Shown: one piece after another, positions 24,289 through 37,403 of the stretch | Layout of the letters: every line of letters starts with the position of its first letter | Position numbering within the stretch: position 1 is the first letter of the stretch | NCBI GenBank assembly: GCA_963854835.1 | Contig: OY978530.1 | Coordinates: forward strand, 30,348,695-30,412,694 | Length of the DNA: 64,000 nucleotides | Direction: 5' to 3' | Origin: Megamerina dolium | Lineage: Eukaryota > Arthropoda > Insecta > Diptera > Megamerinidae | Notes under the pieces: generated by a model | What the model was told of the DNA's origin: nothing | Databases searched by the model: none | The model's input: the letters and a program-made list of their open reading frames with translations, nothing else | Translations under genes and position numbers: made by a program

Positions 24289-25223
24289 ATTGGAAGCGCA
24301 AATTAAAAATGCGGGATTTACAACAGATGGCGTAGTTCGGGATATAAGCATCAGACAATACTGAAACTATATTCATGTCATAATCTCATTCCATAGCTTT
24401 CATTTTCAGTATGTGTCATTTGCCCGGAGTGTAAACAACATAGTTTTTTTTTTTGCTCTCAATATGTCAAGTTTTGTGCCCACAAAACAGCATTTGCGGG
24501 AAGTTTTGATTAACTTCATAAATTTGGAGAAAAGTGCAGCTGAATCGCATCGATTACTCTCCGAAGCTTATCCGGAGTGTGCTCTTTCAGTTTCAACATG
24601 CGAGAGGTGGTTTGTGCGTTTCAGAAGTGGTGATTTTGATGTGGAAGACAAAGAACGTCCAGGACAGCCGAAGAAGTTTGAAGATGCTGAATTGGAGGCA
24701 TTACTCGATGAGGACTCGTGTCAAACGCAAGAAGAACTTGCCAAATTGTTCGAAGTTACACGCCAAGCCATTTCCCATCGATTGAAACTATTGGGAATGA
24801 TTCAAAAGCAAGGAAATTGGGTACCGTACGAGTTAAAGCCGAGAGACGTCGAAAGGCGATTTTTCACTTGCGAACAGCTGCTCCAAAGGCAACAAAGGAA
24901 AGGTTTTTTGCATCGCATCGTTACTAGTGATGAAAAGTGGATCCACTACGACAATCCCAAGCGAAAAAAATCAGCTGCACTTTTCTCCAAATTAAAGAAG
25001 TAAATCAAAACTTCCCGCAAATGCTGTTTTGTGGGCACAAAACTTGACATATTGAGAGTCAAAAAAAACTATGTTGTTTACACTCCGGGCAAATGACACA
25101 TACTGAAAATGAAAGCTATGGAATGAGGTTATGACATGAATATAGTTTCAGTATTGTCTGATGCTTATATCCCGAACTACGCCATCTGTTGTAAATCCCG
25201 CGTTTTTAATTTGCGCTTCCAAT
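24289..25223 (+). mobile_element. Mariner derivative forming a long hairpin
   Basis: Bases 24289-24511 and 25002-25223 are inverted copies of each other, about 222 bp per arm with very few mismatches. Each arm holds the mariner end (TGCGGGATTTACAACAGATG) plus the first codons of the transposase. The loop of about 490 bp carries the rest of a truncated transposase. The second arm replaces the C-terminal half of the element. A transcript through this locus would fold into a long double-stranded stem. Confidence 0.9.
24413..25003 (+). pseudogene. Truncated mariner transposase (irritans-like)
   Basis: The frame starts properly at 24464 (MSSFVPTKQHLREVLINF) and gives the paired helix-turn-helix DNA-binding region, then RFRSGDFDVEDKERPGQPKK. 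After that come an LFEVTRQAISHRLKLLG helix and the first catalytic motif VTSDEKWIHYDNPKRK near residue 162. It stops after KKSAALFSKLKK at 25003, where the inverted arm begins. The second and third catalytic Asp are missing, so it cannot catalyse transposition. It might still bind mariner ends. Confidence 0.85.
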
Positions 25224-25345
25224 AATTCGAAGTGAATCTGAAATATGAAGTGATTTTGAAAATTTGAAGTGAATTTGAAAACTTAAAATGAATTTGAAAA
25301 TTTGAAGTGAATTTGAATTGAAAAATTGTGAAACGTAAGTAATTG
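25224..25345. repeat. Short imperfect tandem repeats
   Basis: Units such as GAAGTGAATTTGAAAATTT recur four or five times with variation. They directly follow the mariner hairpin. Confidence 0.7.
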
Positions 25346-25670
25346 AAAATAACTATAAGTTTTATAATCATATATATATACGTATATATTATATATTAGG
25401 GTGGTCCTTAAAATCAAACGAACAATTCTTCAGCGTTACCCCCTCAATCTGTAGCACCAAATTTTGTTCCCGATTGGAGATGGCCAAGGGATGTCGACAA
25501 AGGGTCAAAATTTAGATTCCCTTTATGGAGACTCAAAAAATTTTAATTTATATTTTTTTTATCTAATATCCAAAATCGATAATACCTAGTCAACGATATC
25601 ACATATAAATTTTTGTCCAGATAGGAGATTGCTAAGGAGTGTCGCACAGGGGCCAAGGATCAAATTCCAG
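25346..25670. other. Unassigned sequence with possible element end
   Basis: TATTAGGGTGGTCCTTAAAATC near 25393 looks like the terminus of a TA-inserting DNA element, but no matching inverted end was found before the SINE. No gene is seen. Confidence 0.3.
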
Positions 25671-25892
25671 GGTTCGGCTCAGTGGTTAGTGCAGTGACCT
25701 TCTGATCTGTAAGTCGTGAGTTAAATCCCCGGCTGAAGCATAAGTTTAACATCGAAAAGATTTTTCTTTCGAACGGCACCTATATAACGGTACGCTTTTA
25801 GCTATTCATCCCGCAGTAACAATTTTCCAGAGAAAAGCTTCTAAAAGAACTCTGTAAAAAAGCTCAGAAAAGTGATATCACAATGGCTCTGT
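25671..25892 (+). mobile_element. tRNA-derived SINE, diverged partial copy
   Basis: This resembles the full copy at 26973: GGCTCAGTGGTTAGTGCAG (box A), a weakened box B (AGTTAAATCCCCGGCTGA), then the AACATCGAAAAGATTTTTCT body. It is cut by the (TA)n array at 25893. Confidence 0.75.
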
Positions 25893-26763
<871 letters not shown>

Positions 26764-26810
26764 TATATATATATATGTATATATATATGTATATATGTAT
26801 ATACATACAG

Positions 26811-26858
<48 letters not shown>

Positions 26859-26902
26859 CTATATAGCTATATACATACATATATATATGTACATATATAT
26901 TC

Positions 26903-26972
<70 letters not shown>
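26764..26972. repeat. (TA)n array between two SINEs
   Basis: TA array with ACATAC and GTATAT interruptions, lying between a minus-strand and a plus-strand SINE. Confidence 0.95.
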
Positions 26973-26974
<2 letters not shown>

Positions 26975-27340
26975 GTGCCGTAGCTCAGTGGCTAGTGTGT
27001 TCGCCTTCTGATCTGTAGGTCGGTGGTTCAATCCCCGGCTGATGCATAACAATTTTAATATCGATAAGATTTTTCTTTCGAACGGTACCCACCTGTCGGC
27101 AAGCAATTGGCAATTCTTCCGACAGTAACAACTTGCCATGAAAAAGCTTCTTAAAGAACTCTGTGAGAAAGCTCAGAAAAAGTGATGTCACAAGAGTTCT
27201 GCAGTTCGGAACCGGCTAAAATAAGTAGGTCCCTTCTAATATTGTCCAAAATTTAAGACGCACAACAGTAATGGAAGAGAAGCTCGGCCAATGAGCCCTT
27301 TGGAGCTTTATGTGGCCACATATTTATTTTTATTTTTATT
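26973..27340 (+). mobile_element. tRNA-derived SINE, full-length copy
   Basis: The head has RNA polymerase III boxes: box A TAGCTCAGTGG at 26981-26991 and box B GGTTCAATCC at 27025-27034, with tRNA-like spacing. The body (about 230 bp) and a T-rich ending (TTTATTTTTATTTTTATT) follow. Relatives lie at 25671, 26473, 50266, 54531 and 54975. SINEs are copied by a partner LINE. Which LINE serves this one is not shown here. Confidence 0.88.
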
Positions 27341-28788
<1,448 letters not shown>

Positions 28789-30439
28789 CAGTGGCTCCCA
28801 GCTTATTTCGTACAGTGACAGTTTAAAAATTGCTGCAGTCGTAATTCCTAATATAGCAAAAATTTGAACAAAATATAAATGCCATTTTAGAAAGGAAGGT
28901 TTGTTTTTTATTTTCCAAAATTTACTTTTTCAAAATTTTAGTGTTTGACACTATAAAAAAATAAAATAAGAAAAAAATAGGAAAATTCATGTCATAGCTT
29001 ATTTCGTACAGTCTCTTTAAGTTCAAACTAAAAACAAAGTAAGTTGATTTTAATATTTAGTTGACATCCCTTAGCGTTAATGACAGCCTGGAGTCTATTT
29101 GGCATTGAATCCACCAATTTTTGAGTGATGTCTGGTGTGATTTTTTTCCATTCTTCCATCAGTACCTTCTTTAGGTCTTGCTTATTAGAAATCTTGTGTG
29201 TTCTTATTTTATTGTCCAAAATAGACCAAAGATTTTCAATCACATTCATGTCAGGTGACTGTGGTGGTGGAGACATCAAGTGTGGGCAGTTCCAAATAAG
29301 CCAAGATTGCACAATCCCAGATTTATGTTTTGGGTCATTATCTTGGTAGTACCGAAATTCATCCCGCAAACCCAGTTTGTCTGCACTTTGAAGTAAATTG
29401 TTTTTCAGAATCTCGAGGTACTTCATTTTGTCCATTGTTTCCTCAATAAAAACCAATTCACCTACTCCGGCTGCTGACATACAGGCCCAAACCATCACGC
29501 TACCGCCACCATGCTTCACTGTGGGCTTAAGGTTCTCCTTGTTTAGCTCGGTATTCGCTTTACGCCAAACATATGACATTCCGTCCGAGCCAAAAATATT
29601 AAACTTAGACTCATCCGCGAAAATAACGGTATTCCAGAACGCAGGAGTATTAATAATATGCTCTTTGGCGAAGTCAAGTCGGCGTTGTATATTCATTTTC
29701 GAAATGAATGGTTTCTTTCGGGCTACTCGACCGTTCAAGTCATGATTGCGCAGCACACGTCGGACAGTTTCAGCACTGGATGATTTTCCTATTTCACGCT
29801 GAACCTCTGCAGCCAACTTCGGAGCGGATAACTTTGGATTTTTCTTAATTTTTCGTACAATATAACGCTCGTCTGAAGCGTTGAAAATCTTATTAGGTGC
29901 TTCTCTGCCCTTGTTCTCCAACCGATTTTCGCGAACGAAGCGTTGAATGATGTATTGGACAGTTGAGGCACTTAAATTTGTCATTTCAGCAATTTTTCGC
30001 ACACTCTGACCTTTCCTAAAATGGTTAATTACCAGTTTACGCTGTTCCATCGTTGTACGACGACGCATAACGCTAAATGTTTAATTTACAGCACTTTAAC
30101 TATTTAAAATAATAATAATAAAAATTGTTATAATAGTTAAAAAGGTCCAAAAACTCATACAATTCAAAAAAACTTTGTAACTGCGCGGCAGAATGAAACT
30201 TACTTACATTGAAGTTTGTGTACGAAATAAGATGTGAGCTGAAAATCAGCTGATCAATAGTTTTTCTCTCTTGCATGACAAAAAGAACAATTTTTGGGGT
30301 TCCCCGTTTTCTTATTAGGTTTACTAAACACATACACAGACATCTACATTCAAAACTTATCGATAAGTTTTTTAGTTTCGATGTTACAGCCATGTACATA
30401 AAAATATATACACTGTACGAAATAAGCTGTGAGTCACTG
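28789..30439 (-). mobile_element. Tc1-like element, copy 1, 1651 bp, intact
   Basis: The termini are CAGTGGCTCCCAGCTTATTT at the left and its inverted relative CAGTGACTCACAGCTTATTT at the right, with TA on both sides (28787-28788, 30440-30441). The core AGCTTATTTCGTACAGT occurs at the outer end (28800-28816) and again inside (28996-29012). The right side has counterparts near 30220-30236 and 30412-30428. This is the IR/DR layout of Tc1 elements with two transposase sites per end. The transposase gene inside is uninterrupted. Confidence 0.92.
29028..30068 (-). CDS. Tc1-family transposase, DD34E, complete
   Basis: This cut-and-paste DNA transposase acts on TA sites. All 346 codons are open, the usual length for Tc1 transposases. 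Residues 1-50 form the first helix-turn-helix (TMEQRKLVINHFRKGQSVRK, ASTVQYIIQRF). The second DNA-binding region lies around 65-115. The catalytic core shows VIFADESKFNIFG, the glycine-rich box KHGGGSVMVWACMS, YYQDNDPKHKS and SPDMNVIENLW. The last Asp and the Glu are 34 residues apart (DD34E). No lesion is visible, so the gene may be functional or very recently so. A near-identical broken copy lies at 36122. Confidence 0.92.
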   Translation of the reverse strand: MRRRTTMEQRKLVINHFRKGQSVRKIAEMTNLSASTVQYIIQRFVRENRLENKGREAPNKIFNASDERYIVRKIKKNPKLSAPKLAAEVQREIGKSSSAETVRRVLRNHDLNGRVARKKPFISKMNIQRRLDFAKEHIINTPAFWNTVIFADESKFNIFGSDGMSYVWRKANTELNKENLKPTVKHGGGSVMVWACMSAAGVGELVFIEETMDKMKYLEILKNNLLQSADKLGLRDEFRYYQDNDPKHKSGIVQSWLIWNCPHLMSPPPQSPDMNVIENLWSILDNKIRTHKISNKQDLKKVLMEEWKKITPDITQKLVDSMPNRLQAVINAKGCQLNIKINLLCF

Positions 30440-30441
30440 TA

Positions 30442-30735
30442 TATACCACACGCGATACCAATCTTCCACCCAAGACCTATTTCACTGACTAACTCAAACG
30501 ATATATACACGACTTTGTTATAATTTATATGCATTCGTATGCGCTGTACACTTACATATGTAGATGAAAAATGGTAGTCATTTGAGAAAAAAAAATGCGT
30601 GCTTATGGTTCTTAGAATTCAGGGTATATCCACGGTTTAATGTTTAGGGTTATAATTACAATATAATTTAGGTTCATTTAAGTAGAATTTATATAAGAAA
30701 AAAAGATTTAAACCTAAGTTATTTTAAGAATAATT
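30442..30735. other. Unassigned AT-rich sequence
   Basis: No gene or repeat recognised between the Tc1 element and the tandem repeat. Confidence 0.4.
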
Positions 30736-30870
30736 GAAATTTAGCAAACGTTTTGTAATTTAAATAATGTTAGAAAAATGGAAATTTAGCACGCGTTTTA
30801 TAATTTAATTAATGTTATAAAAATGGAAATTTAGCACGCGTTTTATACTTTAATTAATGTTATAGTAATT
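30736..30870. repeat. 45-bp tandem repeat, three copies
   Basis: Copies start at 30736, 30781 and 30826, each opening GAAATTTAGC and running through an AATTAATGTTATA-like end. The second and third are closest to each other. Confidence 0.9.
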
Positions 30871-31343
30871 CAACCACGAATGACCGCCTCGTTGTGACTT
30901 TTTTTATCGACTGTACAGATTAAGAAAAAGTTAACTCATAACAAAGAAAATAACATTCGATCGTTCAACGGGACTGATGTTAAGAAAAAAGCGGCAAATA
31001 TTAGCATATATAAAAAAAAGTCCCGGTTTAACTCTCTCTCCAACTCGCATTTACCATTAATTGTATCAATATCGTTAATGCCTGAATGTTAGATAATATC
31101 ATTAAAAGCGCATGGCGAATGAGGACAATGGCATATACAGATGAGAGAAAGAGAGAGAATTAAACGAACCCTGCTGCATCAGTGTCTTGTCACATATCAC
31201 CATCGATGTGAGGTGAGGCAACACGTATCGTGTGTAACCTGCGTACGGTCTATCGCACTTTGCACGCATCAATGGCGCTAAGTGACAAGACGTCGCTGCT
31301 GGCGTAAACATATATATATATATGAGAGAGATTGTTGAAATGA
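30871..31343. other. Unassigned sequence
   Basis: No gene recognised. A (TA)6 run and a GAGAGAAAGAGAGAGA tract are the only simple repeats. Confidence 0.4.
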
Positions 31344-31730
31344 ACTGTTGACAACTACGCTTCATTTCATTTGGACCTATTTGCGTTGGTGGCGAGTACC
31401 GAATAAGGTACAACCATGAGCTGTACGAGCTCTATACCGATATTGACATAGTAAAGCGCATCAAAATCCAGCGGCTGCGCTGGCTAGGTCATGTCGAGCG
31501 AATGGAAGAACACGCTCCAACTAAGAAGGTGTTATATTCGGAGCCCGCTGGAGGACGATACAGAAGAGGAAGACCTAACCTCCGGTGGAAATACCAAGTA
31601 CTGGAGAACCTGACGGCGCTTGGAATTTCTAACTGGCGCCAGCTAGCGAAGAACAGAGATGGCTGGCGAAGCATATTATATTCGGCCTAAATCGATATTC
31701 GGTTGTTATGGCCACATAAGTAAGTAAGTT
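31344..31730 (+). pseudogene. RTE-like element, 3' part with internal deletion
   Basis: It opens with ACTGTTGACAACTACGCTT, which corresponds to 60181-60199. It then jumps to TTTGGACCTATTTGCG, which corresponds to 60475 onward, so about 270 bp are missing. The C-terminal frame is open ([49 protein letters not shown]) to its natural stop. The tail is CGGTTGTTATGGCCACATAA plus (AAGT)n. Confidence 0.88.
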
Positions 31731-32555
31731 AATGATTATTTCTAGTACTGTATTTGTCAACAAACAGATATCCCTGAAGATGGCTGAAAACAGCCAAAAC
31801 GCGTAGTAGCAAAAATAATTTGAGTTTTTAGATCAAAATTTTAGATATAATGACCAACACAGTCCCTTTTAGTGAAACAGCAGACGTCATCATGTTTTCG
31901 AATACATCCAATAGATTTGGCAATTGTCAAAAGACATACAAGGTGCCATTCGTCCGACAATAGAAAACAATGAAATATGGCGTAATAAATTTTGATTGTG
32001 ATTTTTATATAGCCATGATAAGTTTGGACAAATTTAAAATTACAGAGCCACGTGGCATACAGTTGTACACGAATAACGAATTATGGTAATATAATTTCAG
32101 TACTAAGTAAGTTTAGGTTTAATATGTGCACATATTTTATAATTTATTTGGAAAATGTTTAAATGTAATTTGTGTTGTTTGAAAAACGTTTGTTGTAAAC
32201 GTAATTTGGTGTTTTGTTATATATTTTAAAATACTTCGAGCAGTATACGCCGCCGTCACGTTAAAGCGATTACTAATAATGATACAAAAGATGATGTGTG
32301 CTTACATCAACGTATATGAGATAGAGACACAGATCAAACAATAAAAAATAAGGTGCGCCATTTTACGGTGACTTTCATCTGTTTAAATACATGGTGACTT
32401 AAATATTCCGAATCCCCTGCACGAGTGCAAATTAGGGATTGGGAAGAGGGTCTGCATTTATTTCCGTGATGGGCGGGAGAGATGTTCTTGGAAATTTTTT
32501 GAAGTGGCGCAATGGGAAGGCGCCTTCATGAAAGTTTCTTTTATTATTATCGTTG
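31731..32555. other. Unassigned sequence with a small hairpin
   Basis: No gene recognised. At about 31774-31804, GAAGATGGCTGAAAACAGCC has a perfect six-base stem (TGGCTG/CAGCCA) around AAAA. Similar motifs occur in untranslated parts of many animal transposons. Confidence 0.35.
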
Positions 32556-32800
32556 TGGAGATGTTGCACCGCGACCTATAAGATCTATTGTGCCCCTTTC
32601 GCAGAGCTAGAGTGTGTCTCTCAGCCCAGTTTCCTCGATGAATTTTATTATTGGTCCTAATTCACAGAGTCTAAGTTCATCCTCGGGTATGATGAAATCT
32701 CCCAGGTATTTCCTTCTCTTGTGCATCAGTGCAGGACAAGTTTCTATCACATGTTGTGTGGTCTCGTCCTCTTTTAGTAGATGGAAAATTTTTTTGCGAA
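32556..32800 (-). pseudogene. Non-LTR element ORF2, C-terminal end (LOA/R1-like)
   Basis: The minus-strand frame reads LLKEDETTQHVIETCPALMH, then RRKYLGDFIIPEDELRL and GPIIKFIEETGL. This is the cysteine-bearing C-terminus found in LOA/R1-group retrotransposons, with a 3' untranslated part to the left. Upstream parts are absent. Confidence 0.6.
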
Positions 32801-32889
32801 GGTTTTTGATGAAAACTAAAGACCTTTCTTCTTTTGTCGGCTTTAGTGAGACTGTTGTAGACCCACTAAGATCCAGCCAAATAGAGAAT

Positions 32890-34200
32890 TTACATAAGCT
32901 ATAAGTATATCATGTGTACAATAAAGAATACCTTTCAGATGGATTTGAGGAATTAAATCACTTCCAATGACTAAGTCAAATTGAGACCGCACATGGAAAG
33001 TTGGATCAGCGGGCAAAGTTTTGCAAGCTTTTGTCCACTTCTTTGTTTCACACGAGATGTGGGTAGAAATTGAGTGAGCTACGAAACTACTATTGCTTTG
33101 ACTGCTATTCTTTGACCCGCTTTAGAAGAAATTATTGTCAGCGAACAGAGCTTATTGGAATTTTCAATAGCTTTCCCTGCCATACCTGAGATTTTCAATG
33201 ATAAGTGTTCGGTTGGAAGCCGAATTCTCTTTGAGGAAATAAACGTTTTTTGCAAATTTTGGTTAATCAACGCTTATTTCCCAGCTGACTGTGGGCGAGG
33301 CAATTTTCGCAGTGACCATTATGATGTACAAACTTAATTCGGCCGTGTACCGAAAGCTTCCTAAATTTTTTTGCAATGATTGACATTGCATTATTTATAT
33401 ACTAATTTCATTTAAATTTCTATCATATAAGAGTACATTTCATGTGCAGATTTACTATTGTAGGAATCACGAGAGATGTGATTGCAATTTACCTTCTTGG
33501 GGTGAAAGAAATTTAGCCTTTCTAGTACTTCGTAGCGTTTGACGATTACATCAGCTTTTCCTTGGGTTTTATACTAGAGGTGGTATTATTTTTGGGCCGG
33601 TGTAAGTTTTGGGGGTTTATGTAAACGGCAGTAAACATGTTACGGAGTGACAGCCATTCTTCATAAACATCATAAAAAACTTCAGAAAAAATTAGGAAAA
33701 TCTGCTTGTTCTTTGCGATACTCCTCTCTAGCAAATCTTGCATTTGCGACTTAGAAGTATAAAATTGATCAGAGCATAGACAAATTTTTGCTCTAGTTGA
33801 CAGCATAGTTTTTGGACAAGTAGCTGTCCTTTGCTATAAAATCATACTCATCTAGGCTTTCTCATCTGACCTCTACGAGAGATTCAGTCTGACTTTCAAA
33901 GGGAATTTTATTGAATTCAGTGCAGAACTGAATGAGGTCATCAGGCTCGAAATTTAATTTTTGTAATAACGAATCGAAAATTTGTTAATTTCGCACGGGA
34001 GATTTTTGTCTGCTTTCAGTGAAGACGCTTTGGAAATTCTGGGACTTTCCACGGTTTTGCTTTTATTTCGGGGAAATTTTGTGATCGGTATTTTGAAAAT
34101 TGATCACAGAAGCCTATACTGAAAATCTTGGAAGTTGTTTAAAGTTCGAAATTATGAAGCAAATCAATGAGGAGTTGATTGCCTGCAGGATTAAAAGTGA
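32890..34200 (-). pseudogene. BEL/Pao gag and start of protease, decayed
   Basis: Reading on the minus strand from 34100, wording of BEL gag appears: LNFEPDDLIQFCTEFNKIPF, then YTSKSQMQDLLERSIAKN and LSLRNMFTAVYINPQNLHRP. After a shift come the zinc region KFRKLSVHGRIKFVHHNGHC and CENCLAHSQLGNK at about 33400-33290. The protease region is legible between 33270 and 32900 (LSLKISGMAGKAIE, LCSLTIISSKAG). Many stops are present. Confidence 0.7.
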
Positions 34201-34626
34201 ATTTCTTGTAATGGGAAATTACAAGAAATTTAGCGAAAAAAAAAAATAGCAAAAAAAAATTAAAAAAAAAAAAATTTTCAACCAACTTTATTAGTTGTAA
34301 AACTTTGTTGAAGTATAGAAGACATACACCTCGATGTAAGGGACAGTACTCAAAAATGTTAACAGCCGCTGTAGTACATATTTATATGTATATCATATTT
34401 GTAGTATTAATGCAAAATATTATGGAAATATATTTGCAATGTAGATTTATTTACAATTATTTTTATTATTTTTTTATAACAGCTCTTTACTGTAAATTGC
34501 TATTTCATATAATATATGTATATTGAGATATATAAATGATACTTAATACGTTAGAATGATTTAGAGTAACCCCGAATTGACTTTACGGAGGAAAGGAAAT
34601 TGTCAGGTATCAGAACGACACAGATG

Positions 34627-34663
<37 letters not shown>

Positions 34664-34949
34664 TGTGTGTGTATTGTATGTTGTTAGTGTTGTCGGCAGA
34701 GCTGTTGCCAAGAGAAATGTTATAGCTTGATGCGTTGATTTTGCGTTGATATAGTGTTGTTTTTGTTCCTGTTGTTTTTTCTACTACGTATTTTTCACTT
34801 TTTGTGGGTTTGTTGAATGCAGCGTTACGTTTATATTTTGTGAACATTTAATTCTACTCGAATCAACCTGTCAATTATAACTCCAAACTTTTATTGTATT
34901 AATTATGCGCAACAACAATTTATTTAATTAACACTTCTGTTTACAACCA
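34201..34949. other. Probable BEL leader/LTR, with (GA)n
   Basis: This segment lies upstream of BEL gag on the minus strand, so an untranslated leader or LTR is expected. It contains an A-rich run at 34235-34275 and (GA)n at about 34628-34661. The 34905-34950 part resembles 60-115 at the window start. Boundaries could not be set. Confidence 0.4.
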
Positions 34950-35748
34950 AGCGTTACTAAAAGTGCTAGAGCTGTACGCGAGGGCATCCTTTATATCTGG
35001 TCTTCCAGACCTATTGCTTAAGACCCATATGCTAAGTAAGAAAGGCTCGTTAGAAGAACTAGCAGAGGGGTCCGTAAACACAATCATCCTGCTTGAGAGA
35101 GGACAATTTTACAATCAGTTCAATATGGGTGCCAATATAAGTCTCAATACACTACTAAAACTTATGACATCCATCAGATTGAGGCCAGTAATATAGTGGC
35201 ATTTCACCGAAACAGAAATGATATGATGCCACTCAGAACAGGAGGTATCAAAATAATAACATAAAATCCCAAAACAAGCAAAGGACTGTTCATATTTGTT
35301 CCTTCTGCGAGAAAAAGGGACGCATTAAGTGTAAAAAATACGAGCATGAGTTTAATTTATCTTGCATTTCAATTACTGACAATAGGAATCCTCGGGGGAT
35401 TAGTACTCTCACAGAAAGACAGTCGCGGTACATCCGAAATTAAATGTTTACTTGCAAGATGCCAGGACAAAGGTATGCCTACGATTATAAAAGCAAAGGA
35501 TGGGAAAAAGCTCTGAGGAACTACAAGGGCTCAGGTGCGACCAATAAACCCGGATTCCCAAAATATTGCTAAAAGTAGGCCAGCCGAGATGGAAGGTATC
35601 AGTCATGTGTCTTTAGAGATGGTTGACACACCCTCCACATAAGGTAATAAGATGCTGGAAATTGTTAGCTATGCATCTGGAGGGATTGTTGGCTCATTTT
35701 TCACATCCAGTAATAGCAAACATGATTATTGTTTGGGAGTCTCTGATG
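34950..35748 (+). pseudogene. Gypsy element A, gag part
   Basis: The translation shows LSKKGSLEELAEGSVNTIIL and QFNMGANISLNTLLK, with a degraded zinc knuckle (CSFCEKKG) near 35300. It closely parallels the copy at 57300-58080. It is interrupted by the Tc1 element at the TA 35749-35750 and continues at 37404. Confidence 0.75.
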
Positions 35749-35750
35749 TA

Positions 35751-37401
35751 CAGTGGCTCACAGCTTATTTCGTACAGTGTATATATTTTTATGTACATGG
35801 CTGTAACATCGAAACTAAAAAACTTATCGATAAGTTTTGAATGTAGATGTCTGTGTATGTGTTTAGTAAACCTAATAAGAAAACGGGGAACCCCAAAAAT
35901 TGTTCTTTTTGTCATGCAAGAAAGAAAAACTATTGATCAGCTGATTTTCAGCTCACATCTTATTTCGTACACAAACTTCAATGTAAGTAAGTTTCATTCT
36001 GCCGCGCAGTTACAAAGTTTTTTTGAATTGTATGAGTTTTTGGACCTTTTTAACTATTATAACAATTTTTATTATTATTATTTTAAATAGTTAAAGTGCT
36101 GTAAATTAAACATTTAGCGTTATGCGTCGTCGTACAACGATGGAACAGCGTAAACTGGTAATTAACCATTTTAGGAAAGGTCAGAGTGTGCGAAAAATTG
36201 CTGAAATGACAAATTTAAGTGCCTCAACTGTCCAATACATCATTCAACGCTTCGTTCGCGAAAATCGGTTGGAGAACAAGGGCAGAGAAGCACCTAATAA
36301 GATTTTCAACGCATCAGACGAGCGTTATATTGTACGAAAAATTAAGAAAAATCCAAAGTTATCCGCTCCGAAGTTGGCTGCAGAGGTTCAGCGTGAAATA
36401 GGAAATCATCCAGTGCTGAAACTGTCCGACGTGTGCTGCGCAATCATGACTTGAACGGTCGAGTAGCCCGAAAGAAACTATTCATTTCAAAAATGAATAT
36501 ACAACGCCGACTTGACTCCGCCAAAGAGCATATTATTAAGACTCCTGCGTTCTGGAATACCGTTATTTTCGCGGATGAGTCTAAGTTTAATATTTTTGGT
36601 TCGGACGGAATGTCATATGTTTGGCGTAAAGCGAATACCGAGCTAAACAAGGAGAACCTTAAGCCCACAGTGAAGCATGGTGGCGGTAGCGTGATGGTTT
36701 GGGCCTGTATGTCAGCAGCCGGAGTAGGTGAATTGGTTTTTATTGAGGGGACAATGGACAAAATGAAGTACCTCGAGATTCTGAAAAACAATTTACTTCA
36801 AAGTGCAGACAAACTGGATTTGCGGGATGAATTTCGGTACTACCAAGATAATGACCCAAAACATAAATCTGGGATTGTGCAATCTTGGCTTATTTGGAAC
36901 TGCCCACACTTGATGTCTCCACCACCACAGTCACCTGACATGAATGTGATTGAAAATCTTTGGTCTATTTTGGACAATAAAATAAGAACACACAAGATTT
37001 CTAATAAGCAAGACCTAAAGAAGGTACTGATGGAGGAATAGAAAAAAATCACACCAGACATCACTCAAAAATTGGTGGATTCAATGCCAAATAGACTCCA
37101 GGCTATCATTAACGCTAAGGGATGTCATACTAAATATTAAAATCAACTTACTTTGTTTTTAGTTTGAACTTAAAGAGACTGTACGAAATAAGCTGTGACA
37201 TGAATTTTCCTATTTTATTCTTATTTTATTTTTTTATAGTGTCAAACACTAAAATTTTGAAAAAGTAAATTTTGGAAAATAAAAAACAAACCTTCCTTTC
37301 AAAAATGGCATTTATATTTTGTTCAAATTTTTGCTATATTAGGAATTACGACTGCAGCAATTTTTAAACTGTCACTGTACGAAATAAGCTGGGAGCCACT
37401 G
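35751..37401 (+). mobile_element. Tc1-like element, copy 2, 1651 bp, broken gene
   Basis: This has the same ends, length and IR/DR layout as 28789-30439, but in the opposite orientation and with TA on each side (35749-35750, 37402-37403). The target is a gypsy element. The uninterrupted version of that target (CTCTGATGTAGATGATGTG) is seen in the related gypsy copy at about 58088-58106. Confidence 0.92.
36122..37141 (+). pseudogene. Tc1-family transposase, three lesions
   Basis: It is nearly identical to the intact gene at 29028-30068. One A is missing near 36402 (GGAAATCATCC instead of GGAAAATCATCC), shifting the frame after residue 92 or so. TGG is changed to TAG at 37039-37041. One base is inserted near 37130 (GTCATACTAAAT versus GTCAACTAAAT). 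The deletion and the insertion explain why both elements are 1651 bp. The catalytic motifs are all still legible (ADESKFNIFG, YYQDNDPKHKS, VIENLWS). Confidence 0.92.
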
Positions 37402-37403
37402 TA

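Noticed and set aside
26970..27045. tRNA gene call from box A and box B
   Set aside because: The boxes belong to the head of a SINE with a long body and several relatives. The region does not fold into a complete tRNA by eye.
29125..29745. Plus-strand frames of 74 and 115 codons opposite the Tc1 transposase
   Set aside because: They are antisense shadows of a well-supported DD34E gene. The same frames recur at the sister copy for that reason.
31770..31806. Regulatory RNA element from the TGGCTG/CAGCCA hairpin
   Set aside because: The stem is only six bases and similar motifs are common in transposon untranslated regions. Nothing supports a specific function.
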